Source: Aminipila luticellarii (lineage in GTDB: Bacteria > Bacillota > Clostridia > Peptostreptococcales > Anaerovoracaceae). From it: a stretch of 64,000 nucleotides of DNA. Both the position numbers and the translations under genes were made by a program. Under the pieces are notes generated by a model. The model saw only the letters and a list, made by a program, of their open reading frames with translations. It ran no database searches and was not told where the DNA came from. Positions 35,141 through 42,502 of the stretch are shown here, piece after piece (position 1 is the stretch's first letter; the number at the start of each line of letters is the position of its first letter). The DNA lies in contig NZ_CP035281.1 in the NCBI RefSeq assembly GCF_004103735.1, forward strand, positions 1,984,001-2,048,000, in the 5' to 3' direction.

Positions 35141-37686
35141 TAAAACACCTGCTCTGTCCTTGCAATAATATCATCCTGTAATGTCTTGTCCAGCGCTACA
35201 AAGTGTGCGCTATAGCCGGCAACCCGTACCACCAGATTCTTATAGGCATCCGGATTTTTCTGAGCTTCCAATAACGTCTCTCTGCCCACTACATTATATT
35301 GAACATGCATACCCTTCTGATCGAAGAAACCTCTTACTAATGCAGCCAGCTTTTCCAGTCCGGACTGACCGCTTAAAGCAGATGGGTGGAACTTCTGATT
35401 GAACAAGGTCCCGTTGGAAGCAATGGCATGATCCAGCATGGCTACTGAATTGGCGGCAGCTGTCGGGCCGTGTACGTCTCGTCCGGAAATAGGAGATACG
35501 CCGTCGGCTAACGGTTCTCCTGCTTTTCTTCCGTCTGGAGTAGCCCCGGTCTGCGCCCCCATAGGCACATTGGCAGAAACCGGATATAAGCCCGGCTGGA
35601 AGGAACCGTTTCTTGGATTTTTATGTTTTTCAACTTCCCGGCAGTAAACCAGAGCGACCTCTTTCGCCATCAGATCAACAGCCTCCATATCATTGCCAAA
35701 CTTAGGAACTGCTTTAATATCGTTTATTAACTTTGAACATTCTACGCTTTGTCCGGAAGTATTCCCCACCTTCGACAGACCCTCCACTAACGCTGTCAGC
35801 ACAGTGGCTTGCTCTGTAGTAATCTTCTTTCCGCCGTCCGTTAGTTTGCCGACCATATTTTCAATATCCCGTCTCGTAAGGCCGCCCATTAGGCTTGTTG
35901 TTCCCGTACCTTCAAAGTCAGCGGCCATTGCTGCTTTAATCTGCTGTATAGTATAGAGCTTTTTATCATAGACCAGTTCCTTCAATACTTCCATGGAGTC
36001 CGCCACGTTGGCAACACCTACCCCTTGCGGGCCTGTAAAGTTATATACCGCTCCGCCTTCCTGCACGGATTTTCCTCTTCCGATGCAATCCGATACCATA
36101 GAAGATAAGAAAGGCAGCGGAGCTCTCTCTCCATGGGCAATGTCTACCGCATTGTCCGCATTGGCCAGTAAGGATACAAAATATTCCATCTGAGCCTTAT
36201 AGGCTTCCATCAGCTGTTCAAAAGTAGTAAATTCTGATACATCCCCCGTCTTTGGACCAATTTGGACGCCGTTGTCTAATCCATTGTTCAGGGTCAGTTC
36301 CATGACTCTTGCCAGATTGAAGAATGCGGCATCATGCCAGCCCTCTGTCTTTCCGCCTTTCTGGGGTTCTACACATCCAATGATTCCATAATCTCTCGCA
36401 TCCTCCATGGTCAGTCCCCGGCTTACAAGGGCAGGAATGATCACTTCGTCGTTATAATAAGCCGGCATGCCCAATCCGACTCGGCTCACTTCCGCCGCCT
36501 TCATTAAGAATTCATCCGGAGACTTGTTCCATATACGCACTGAAATGGATGGCTGCGGCAATTTTGTATGCTCGGTGGCTTCCAGGCAGGCAATGGATAA
36601 TTCGTTCGTGGCATCCGCTCCCGATACGTCCTGTCCGCCTACGATCAAGTTCTGGAACAATGGATATCCGCCAAATCCCTTAGTAGATCCTTCATCTCTT
36701 ACCTTATTAATGTCATTGAACTTGACCCATAAGCAGTCCAGCAGTTCCTGTGCACTTTCTTTTGTCAGCTTATGAGATTCGATATCGGCTATATAATAGG
36801 GATACATGTATTGATCAAAGCGAAGAGGAGAAATCGAATGTCCGTTTGATTCAATCTGTATAATGGCTTGTACAAACCAAAACGACTGAATTGCTTCATA
36901 GAAGTCTCCTGCCGGTTCTGCCGGTACTTTCTTGCAGTTCTGAGCAATTTTAAGCAGCTCTTGACTTCTTGCCCCACTGGTCTGTGCCGCCAGCCTTTCC
37001 GCAAGCTCCGCAAAACGATGGGCAAAATAAATGGCTGCATTTGCCGTGATGATCACTGCTTCCAGAAAGTTTCTTTTTTTAATAAAATCCGGGCAATTTT
37101 TATCTGAATTTTCCAGCTCCTCTGTTGCTTCCCTGATAATGCCGTTAAATCCGACCTTTAATACCTTTTCATAATCTACTCCGATATGGCCTACGCCGTT
37201 AAAATAATAATTTCCCACTGTGAACACATTGTGTTCAATGGCCGTTCTTGTCTCGGGATACATATATTGAGTGGCCAGCTCATTTACTGTTTTTCCATCC
37301 CAGTAAACAAAAGCTTCTCTCAGCTTTTCCTTTGATTCCTGGCTGATTTCAAACACATCTCCTTTTCGGAGCGCCAAGGTTTCAAATTCATCCAGCAGCC
37401 ATTTATACGAATATTCAGGAAAGACCTGAGTGGAGAAAGGGGCTTTCGTCAGATTTCCTACCACCAGCTCGTTGTCTCTGATTACAATAGGCAGATTATG
37501 CAATACATGCTCTAAAGCCTTTGCTTTTCTTAAAATGGTAGGCAGATTCTCCGTCATGCGAAAGGATTCTGTTACTAAAACCGCTCTCTCCCATTCGACC
37601 TGAGGTTTTCCTTTGAATAATTCATCTACCAGCCCCTGAATTCTTGGGCTAACACTAACATTGGATATATCTAAGTTCCTATTCAT
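35140..37686 (-). CDS. B12-independent 1,2-propanediol/glycerol dehydratase (glycyl radical enzyme)
   Basis: This 848-residue GRE has radical site VRVAGYSAHF (Gly824) and thiyl site GIIGCVEP (Cys438, Glu440). Active-site residues fit the glycerol dehydratase structure: His283-Ser284 in NGHSIS, Asp452 fourteen residues after the Cys (GWHDAAFFN) and His167 in GVGHIG. Choline lyase CutC has Thr and Tyr at +13/+17 instead, so this is not CutC. It converts 1,2-propanediol to propionaldehyde or glycerol to 3-hydroxypropionaldehyde. It is about 60 residues longer than the C. butyricum enzyme, mainly through an insert near residues 595-650, which may target it to the shell. Shell genes flank it, and a glycerol-facilitator-like channel is upstream. 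Which diol is preferred is not certain; the PduB-like shell favours propanediol. Confidence 0.9.
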   Translation of the reverse strand: MNRNLDISNVSVSPRIQGLVDELFKGKPQVEWERAVLVTESFRMTENLPTILRKAKALEHVLHNLPIVIRDNELVVGNLTKAPFSTQVFPEYSYKWLLDEFETLALRKGDVFEISQESKEKLREAFVYWDGKTVNELATQYMYPETRTAIEHNVFTVGNYYFNGVGHIGVDYEKVLKVGFNGIIREATEELENSDKNCPDFIKKRNFLEAVIITANAAIYFAHRFAELAERLAAQTSGARSQELLKIAQNCKKVPAEPAGDFYEAIQSFWFVQAIIQIESNGHSISPLRFDQYMYPYYIADIESHKLTKESAQELLDCLWVKFNDINKVRDEGSTKGFGGYPLFQNLIVGGQDVSGADATNELSIACLEATEHTKLPQPSISVRIWNKSPDEFLMKAAEVSRVGLGMPAYYNDEVIIPALVSRGLTMEDARDYGIIGCVEPQKGGKTEGWHDAAFFNLARVMELTLNNGLDNGVQIGPKTGDVSEFTTFEQLMEAYKAQMEYFVSLLANADNAVDIAHGERAPLPFLSSMVSDCIGRGKSVQEGGAVYNFTGPQGVGVANVADSMEVLKELVYDKKLYTIQQIKAAMAADFEGTGTTSLMGGLTRRDIENMVGKLTDGGKKITTEQATVLTALVEGLSKVGNTSGQSVECSKLINDIKAVPKFGNDMEAVDLMAKEVALVYCREVEKHKNPRNGSFQPGLYPVSANVPMGAQTGATPDGRKAGEPLADGVSPISGRDVHGPTAAANSVAMLDHAIASNGTLFNQKFHPSALSGQSGLEKLAALVRGFFDQKGMHVQYNVVGRETLLEAQKNPDAYKNLVVRVAGYSAHFVALDKTLQDDIIARTEQVF

Positions 37687-37707
37687 CCTTTACCTCCATA
37701 TTATCTG

Positions 37708-38484
37708 TTAAATAAAATGTTTCGCTATAACTTTTTTATAAAAAGCACCTGCAATCAGGCCACCCAAAATGGTCGCAAATATCGGCACGATCAATCCGTA
37801 GTACTGTTCTCCCAACGCACTGCTTCCCCAGCCGCTTAGAAGCAAAAATATACGCGGTCCTAAATCCCTTGCCGGATTCATGGCAAAGCCGGTCAGCGGC
37901 CCCAATGCAATCCCGGCGAACGTGACGCTTGCACCAATGGCAACCGCCGGAAGACCAGCCGCAGGAGCTGAACCATTGCTTGTATCGGTAACAGCAAAGA
38001 TGACCAGCACCAACACAAACGTTAAAAACATCTCATTCATAAAAGCAGTCAGCATACTGACCGATGCTCCTGCCTGTGTAACAAATATACCGCCGCATCC
38101 CAAGCCTTCCGTCATGCCTCTTACTACTCCGTTTGCACTTTCATAGGACACGATATTTGCCCTGAACAGAAAATATATTAATGCTGCTGCGGTTATTCCC
38201 CCCAGCACCTGAGCGGCTATGTACGGAATGATCTTTCTTTTTTCAAATCCGCCGAATGCGGCCAAAGCGATGGTCACCGCTGGATTTAAATGAGCACCGC
38301 TTATACCGCCTACTATATAAATAGCTAATGTGATCGCTACCCCCCAACAGGCAGCCATCCACGGATAATTGATGTCGCTTAATCCGAGGACCAAAACGGC
38401 TACAGAGCCAATCCCTATAGTCAGAAAGAAAAATGTACCGAACCATTCAGCCAGGCACTGAGCTGCTAAAGAATCTTTTTTCAT
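37708..38484 (-). CDS. MIP-family diol/glycerol facilitator (GlpF/PduF-like)
   Basis: The 258-residue protein with six membrane helices has the two NPA boxes of aquaglyceroporins, GAHLNPAVT and GFAMNPARD. The second box ends in Asp after Arg, as in GlpF-type glycerol channels. Located 21 bp upstream of the GRE start, it likely lets propanediol or glycerol into the cell for the dehydratase. Confidence 0.92.
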   Translation of the reverse strand: MKKDSLAAQCLAEWFGTFFFLTIGIGSVAVLVLGLSDINYPWMAACWGVAITLAIYIVGGISGAHLNPAVTIALAAFGGFEKRKIIPYIAAQVLGGITAAALIYFLFRANIVSYESANGVVRGMTEGLGCGGIFVTQAGASVSMLTAFMNEMFLTFVLVLVIFAVTDTSNGSAPAAGLPAVAIGASVTFAGIALGPLTGFAMNPARDLGPRIFLLLSGWGSSALGEQYYGLIVPIFATILGGLIAGAFYKKVIAKHFI

Positions 38485-38499
38485 CTGGTACGCCCTCCG

Positions 38500-39282
38500 T
38501 TACCATGCCGGCGAGGTGGTAGATAACGGATTCTGCCCCATCCCTCTCAGCACGCTCAGGCCTGCTTCTCTGGCCTGTAGAACCGCCTGCTTGACAGCAC
38601 CTGCATCCCCGGTAAAGGTAATGATAATTTCACTGGAATAACAGGTTCCGGAAGAAGGGCTTGCATAAGTTACAATGTCTACATTTGCGGTTTTAAGTGC
38701 CACATCTGCCATCAGCATTCCTACAGCCGGAGGTGCTCCTACGGTAATACCAAAGGCTTTTCCTATTGGAGCCCCCCAGGCTTTTTCCAAAGCAAAGCTT
38801 GCTCTTGCCGTATAGTGCAGCTCAATATGCCCGGCGTCACACCCATATACGTTTCCAAAGTTCTCATCCAACTCGTCAAGCATGACCTCCACAGCCCGTC
38901 TGGAATCTGAAACGTCTTCTGAAGCAAAGATAATTGTACTTCCGTGTCCTGCACCGCCCTTTGTATCTCTTGCAAATTCTACGGACGCTATAATGGTATT
39001 TGTCGCCTTGACAGCGGTATCCGCAGACATTACATGGGGAGCCCCTCCGGTTCTGGAGCTTACAATACCAATAGACCGATATTTCGGATCCAGATTGATC
39101 TTTTCACGCAGGCTGGCATCTAAATTAGCAATAACCAGTCCAACGGTATCGCCGATTCCTGCCCCTACAAATTCCGGCAGTTCACATTGATTTGAAGCTT
39201 CCGAAGGACCGACAGCCTTTTCATCTCTGCCGCCCGCGTCTTCTACCGCTTCCATAATCTTTTTTAAAAGATCTCCTTCCAT
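38500..39282 (-). CDS. pduB: PduB-like tandem-BMC (BMC-T) shell protein
   Basis: The product (about 260 residues from the Met at 39282, with GGAGG before it) is close to Salmonella PduB: EFVGAGIGDTVGLVIANLD, then VKATNTIIASVEFARDTKGGAGHGS as landmark, GHIELHYTARASFALEKAWG and GAPPAVGMLMADVALKTANV. It contains two fused BMC domains and an N-terminal amphipathic helix (LLKKIMEAVEDAG) of the kind used to hold enzymes to the shell. As first gene of the operon it sets the shell type to propanediol-like. Its presence supports assigning the GRE to propanediol. Confidence 0.93.
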   Translation of the reverse strand: MEGDLLKKIMEAVEDAGGRDEKAVGPSEASNQCELPEFVGAGIGDTVGLVIANLDASLREKINLDPKYRSIGIVSSRTGGAPHVMSADTAVKATNTIIASVEFARDTKGGAGHGSTIIFASEDVSDSRRAVEVMLDELDENFGNVYGCDAGHIELHYTARASFALEKAWGAPIGKAFGITVGAPPAVGMLMADVALKTANVDIVTYASPSSGTCYSSEIIITFTGDAGAVKQAVLQAREAGLSVLRGMGQNPLSTTSPAW

Positions 39283-39489
39283 ATTTTCTACCTCCATCCT
39301 ATTTTTACTGGTAAATCATCTACAATTTAGCCTTAGTTTACTCTTATGAGGAAAGACTTTATTTCATAAAATCCACTAATAATAGAAATAATACCACTTA
39401 GGAAATAGTATTTTTTCCACCTCAAAATTTTCCAAATCACTGAATATTCCTTGTTTTTAAGCATTTTCAAAAAATACATAAAAGGAAAA

Positions 39490-39531
39490 TTTACAATTGT
39501 AAATACCTGTTTACTTGTTATATGATAACAA
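39490..39531. promoter_or_regulatory. Two palindromes in the pduB/sensor-kinase divergent promoter
   Basis: TTTACAATTGTAAA (39490-39503) is a perfect 14-bp palindrome, and TTGTTAT-ATG-ATAACAA (39515-39531) is a perfect interrupted one. Both lie in the 293-bp gap between pduB and the PocR kinase gene and are candidate operators. The rest of that gap is A/T-rich with no other clear signal. Confidence 0.45.
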
Positions 39532-39575
39532 TATAACAATGTTTAAAACGATCAGCAGATAGAAGAGGTACTTAT

Positions 39576-40787
39576 ATGCAAGATTTCATCGGTAAGTCTC
39601 TGGAGGATATTCTGGATAAGGACGAATTTATGGCTGTTCAGGATGAGCTGTCCAATTTACTGCAATTTTCGGTCATCACGGTAAATACAGAAGGCGTTCC
39701 CATCGGCCATTGGAATAACTTTACAGATTTTTGTCATTTGATCCGCAGTTCGGAAAAAGGATATGAAAAATGTGTGGAATGTGATCGGAAGGCAAGCCGT
39801 AAAGCCATAGAGCTAGGTGTTCCTCAGAGCTATATATGTCACTGCGGGCTCCGGGACTGTGCGGCTCCCATTATTGTGGAAGGTCAATATTTAGGAAGTG
39901 TATTGGGCGGGCAGGTGCTTACATCAGAAGAGGAAAGAAGTAAAATTGATGTGGACAGGCTATCTGAGCAGTTTGATATTCCCAAACGGGATCTAAAAAA
40001 ATGCATAGCAAAACTGGAGGTTGTTTCCGAAGAATACTTACAGCGCTGTGTAAAATTCTATAGCTTTATGGGAACTTATCTGGCAGAAATCATCATAAAA
40101 AAAGTCACGCAGGAATCGTTAGCTCAAGAAACCAGTGAAAATTTTAAGTTGCTTCAATTAATTAAAGAGCAGGAGCTCAAACGTATGAAGGCTCAAATGA
40201 ATCCGCATTTTCTATTCAATGCGCTGAATTCTATTGCCAGGATGGCCTTGCTTGAGGATGCCCCAAAGGCAGAACAGCTCATATACGAGCTGTCTGACTA
40301 TCTGAAATATACGATAAAAAATGTAGAAGAGCTGCCCTCTATTAAGCTGGAGCTGGATAACCTGATGCATTATATTGCTATCCAAAAGACCCGATTTGGC
40401 GACCGTATTTCCTTTTTTATTGATATAGATCCGCATATTCTCGACTATAAGATTCCTTCCATGACGCTGCAGCCCATTGTGGAAAATGCCATCATCCACG
40501 GAGTGGAGCTGTTAAAGGAAGGGGGAAAAATTACAGTCAAAGGGGAAAAGAACCCAGAAGATTCCACCATTTGTTTTTCTATCATAGATAATGGCGTCGG
40601 TTTTCCGGAACATATTTTAGAACTGTTTAAAAGCAACTGCCATATAAACGGAGATACCCTGGGCTTAGGCTTGTTAAATACACACGCACGAATCCAGTAC
40701 GAATTTGGTTCAGAATATGGGGTGACGATTGAAAGTGAGCCTCTGATCTCAAATTGTGTCACCATTAAGCTTCCCTGTATAAAGTAA
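39576..40787 (+). CDS. PocR-domain LytS-type sensor histidine kinase
   Basis: The 403-residue soluble kinase begins with a PocR domain (about residues 20-175, four Cys: CVECDRKA and CHCGLRDC, the pattern often seen in PocR-like domains), then a His_kinase domain with QMNPHFLFNALNSIARMALL (His in the PHFLFN box) and an ATPase lid DTLGLGLLNTHARI. It pairs with the AraC-type response regulator 71 bp downstream. Divergence from the pduB operon points to diol sensing and activation of the shell/GRE genes. Confidence 0.92.
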   Translation: MQDFIGKSLEDILDKDEFMAVQDELSNLLQFSVITVNTEGVPIGHWNNFTDFCHLIRSSEKGYEKCVECDRKASRKAIELGVPQSYICHCGLRDCAAPIIVEGQYLGSVLGGQVLTSEEERSKIDVDRLSEQFDIPKRDLKKCIAKLEVVSEEYLQRCVKFYSFMGTYLAEIIIKKVTQESLAQETSENFKLLQLIKEQELKRMKAQMNPHFLFNALNSIARMALLEDAPKAEQLIYELSDYLKYTIKNVEELPSIKLELDNLMHYIAIQKTRFGDRISFFIDIDPHILDYKIPSMTLQPIVENAIIHGVELLKEGGKITVKGEKNPEDSTICFSIIDNGVGFPEHILELFKSNCHINGDTLGLGLLNTHARIQYEFGSEYGVTIESEPLISNCVTIKLPCIK

Positions 40788-40858
40788 TTCCCATCATACG
40801 CAGGAACTCTGCCGCCGTGCTGAAACAACGGATAAACTATTAAAGGATGGTATACGCG

Positions 40859-41596
40859 ATGTATAAATTGTTAATTGCAGAAGATGAAGAATTAGAAAGA
40901 ATGGCATTAAAGAAAATTATTGAACGTAACTTTTCCAATATTAATGTCATTAAGCCCGCAAAAAACGGAGAAGAAGCTGTGAACTTTGCCCGTATTCACA
41001 TGCCGGATATTCTTTTGATCGATATTCGTATGCCGGTGAAAAACGGCATTGAAGCACATAAACAGATTATTAAATTTCATCCCGCTATAAAGACCATCAT
41101 TATTACTGCGCACAGTGAATTTGTGTATGCTCAAGAAGCCATTAAATACAACGTGTATGACTTTTTGTTAAAGCCGGTCTCTCCTGATGTTATATGCAGT
41201 TGTATCCAATCTATCCTTTCTTCTGCGGAAGAGGCGGCGGCTTCTGCTCATACCACAGAAACACCTTTCAGCCAGGAGGTCATTACCCAATGTCTCAAAA
41301 TCATTGAATTAAATTATCTGAATGACCTGACCTTATCCAGTATCGCCAAGCAAGTGCATCTAAGCGAAAAGTATTTCAGCCGATATTTTAAAATGAAGAC
41401 CGGGTATACCTTCACGCAGTATATTCAGATACTGAAAATAAACCGTGCAAAGACTTTATTGCTGGACACGAATATACCAATTTTTCGTATTGCTATGGAC
41501 TTAAAATTTTCGGATTCCGCTTATTTTACCAAGGTGTTCTTTAAGCATGAAGGACTTACGCCAAGCCAATACAGGCAGCAATTTGCTAAAAATTAA
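40859..41596 (+). CDS. Response regulator with AraC-type output domain
   Basis: The 245-residue protein has receiver residues AEDEELE (acid pocket), LLIDIRMPVKNG (phospho-Asp) and LLKPV, then an AraC helix-turn-helix at the C-terminus: LNDLTLSSIAKQVHLSEKYFSRYF and IFRIAMDLKFSDSAYFTKVFFKHEG (landmarks). The Met at 40859 is preferred over that at 40847 because the AAAGGA site abuts the latter. Partner of the PocR kinase; probable activator of pduB-GRE. Confidence 0.9.
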   Translation: MYKLLIAEDEELERMALKKIIERNFSNINVIKPAKNGEEAVNFARIHMPDILLIDIRMPVKNGIEAHKQIIKFHPAIKTIIITAHSEFVYAQEAIKYNVYDFLLKPVSPDVICSCIQSILSSAEEAAASAHTTETPFSQEVITQCLKIIELNYLNDLTLSSIAKQVHLSEKYFSRYFKMKTGYTFTQYIQILKINRAKTLLLDTNIPIFRIAMDLKFSDSAYFTKVFFKHEGLTPSQYRQQFAKN

Positions 41597-41611
41597 GTTC
41601 TCTATGCCTGT

Positions 41612-42103
41612 TCAGCCCCTGTTCTTTTTTGTTTGGCTCCATTGGTCTTTATATATTTCATACCGTTTTAAAATTTCCGGATTTTCATGAAAAAAATTAT
41701 TGAATATGTGAAGATTATCCAATGTACCTGGACTGATATCGTGTTCTATCATCTCCGTATCTCTCAGGGTATCCTCTACCCCAATCGTATGCAAAAAATT
41801 TTCTATGATACGATGCCTTTTTAAAAGAAAGGCTCCGATTTCCCGTCCCTCTTCCGTCAGCTGAATCATCCCGTATTTCTGATAATTTACAAATCCAACA
41901 CTTCTCAATTTTTGAACGAGCTTCGTGGCGGAGGATGGCCGGACGTTTAAATGACTGGCCAGTTCATTCATTCGTATAAACCCTTCCTTGGAACAGATCC
42001 GGTATATCATTTCCAAATAGTCCTCCATGCTGGAGGTCAGTACGTTCTCTTTTTCATTTAATAATTGATATCCTCTGACCGTATAAAAATCCTTATTATT
42101 CAT
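41612..42103 (-). CDS. DtxR/MntR-type metalloregulator
   Basis: The 163-residue protein has SSMEDYLEMIYRICSKEGFIR and LNVRPSSATKLVQKL, the DtxR winged helix, and a dimer/metal-binding half with TEEGREIGAFLLKRHRIIENFL and EHDISPGTLDNLHIF. It lacks the SH3-like C-terminal domain, so it is MntR/IdeR-short type. It diverges from feoAB, which suggests Fe2+-dependent repression there; Mn2+ sensing with mntH elsewhere as target is also possible. Confidence 0.88.
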   Translation of the reverse strand: MNNKDFYTVRGYQLLNEKENVLTSSMEDYLEMIYRICSKEGFIRMNELASHLNVRPSSATKLVQKLRSVGFVNYQKYGMIQLTEEGREIGAFLLKRHRIIENFLHTIGVEDTLRDTEMIEHDISPGTLDNLHIFNNFFHENPEILKRYEIYKDQWSQTKKNRG

Positions 42104-42160
42104 TTCAATAAAACGCTCCTTATTTATGTAACCAAAACAAGACTTATTTCATACCTATAA

Positions 42161-42195
42161 ATTAGTCGTGGGAAAAAATGTTTCGTACCACTAAT
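42161..42195. promoter_or_regulatory. Inverted repeat upstream of feoA, candidate metalloregulator site
   Basis: ATTAGTCGTGG at 42161 is mirrored imperfectly by CCACTAAT at 42188-42195 around an A/T-rich centre, inside the 137-bp divergent promoter of the DtxR-type gene and feoA. Match to any DtxR/MntR consensus is loose. Confidence 0.35.
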
Positions 42196-42240
42196 CTATT
42201 ACGCGACTTGCTAAAAAATTAGAAAATGAGGAGTTTTTTT

Positions 42241-42483
42241 ATGAATAAAAATTTAATTTCGCTGAATCAGCTGCCCTCCGGCACATTTGGCAGAATAAAA
42301 AGCTTGGACTCTGAGGGAAATGAGCGAAGAAGAATGTTAGATTTGGGATTGATTCAGGACACCGTAGTGGAGTCCATAAGGAAAAGCCCGGCGGGTGACC
42401 CCATTGCATATGAAATCCGGGGGGCTGTAATTGCCCTGCGCTCGGAAGAGGCATCCAAAATATTGGTTGAATCTTTGCATTAA
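42241..42483 (+). CDS. feoA: FeoA, ferrous iron transport accessory protein
   Basis: This 80-residue SH3-like protein (NQLPSGTFGRIKSLDSEGNE, RRRMLDLGLIQDTVVE) contains the conserved RMLDLG motif of FeoA. It helps the FeoB pore, encoded 19 bp later. GAGGAG sits 10 bp before ATG 42241. Confidence 0.93.
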   Translation: MNKNLISLNQLPSGTFGRIKSLDSEGNERRRMLDLGLIQDTVVESIRKSPAGDPIAYEIRGAVIALRSEEASKILVESLH

Positions 42484-42502
42484 TATATAGAGGAGAGGTT
42501 AA

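Noticed and set aside
35140-37686. Choline trimethylamine-lyase (CutC), which would have made TMA for MttB next door
   Set aside because: After the active Cys the sequence has His at +13 and Asp at +14 (GWHDAAFFN), plus His-Ser in NGHSIS, matching glycerol/propanediol dehydratases. CutC has Thr at +13 and Tyr at +17. PduB and a MIP channel also favour a diol.
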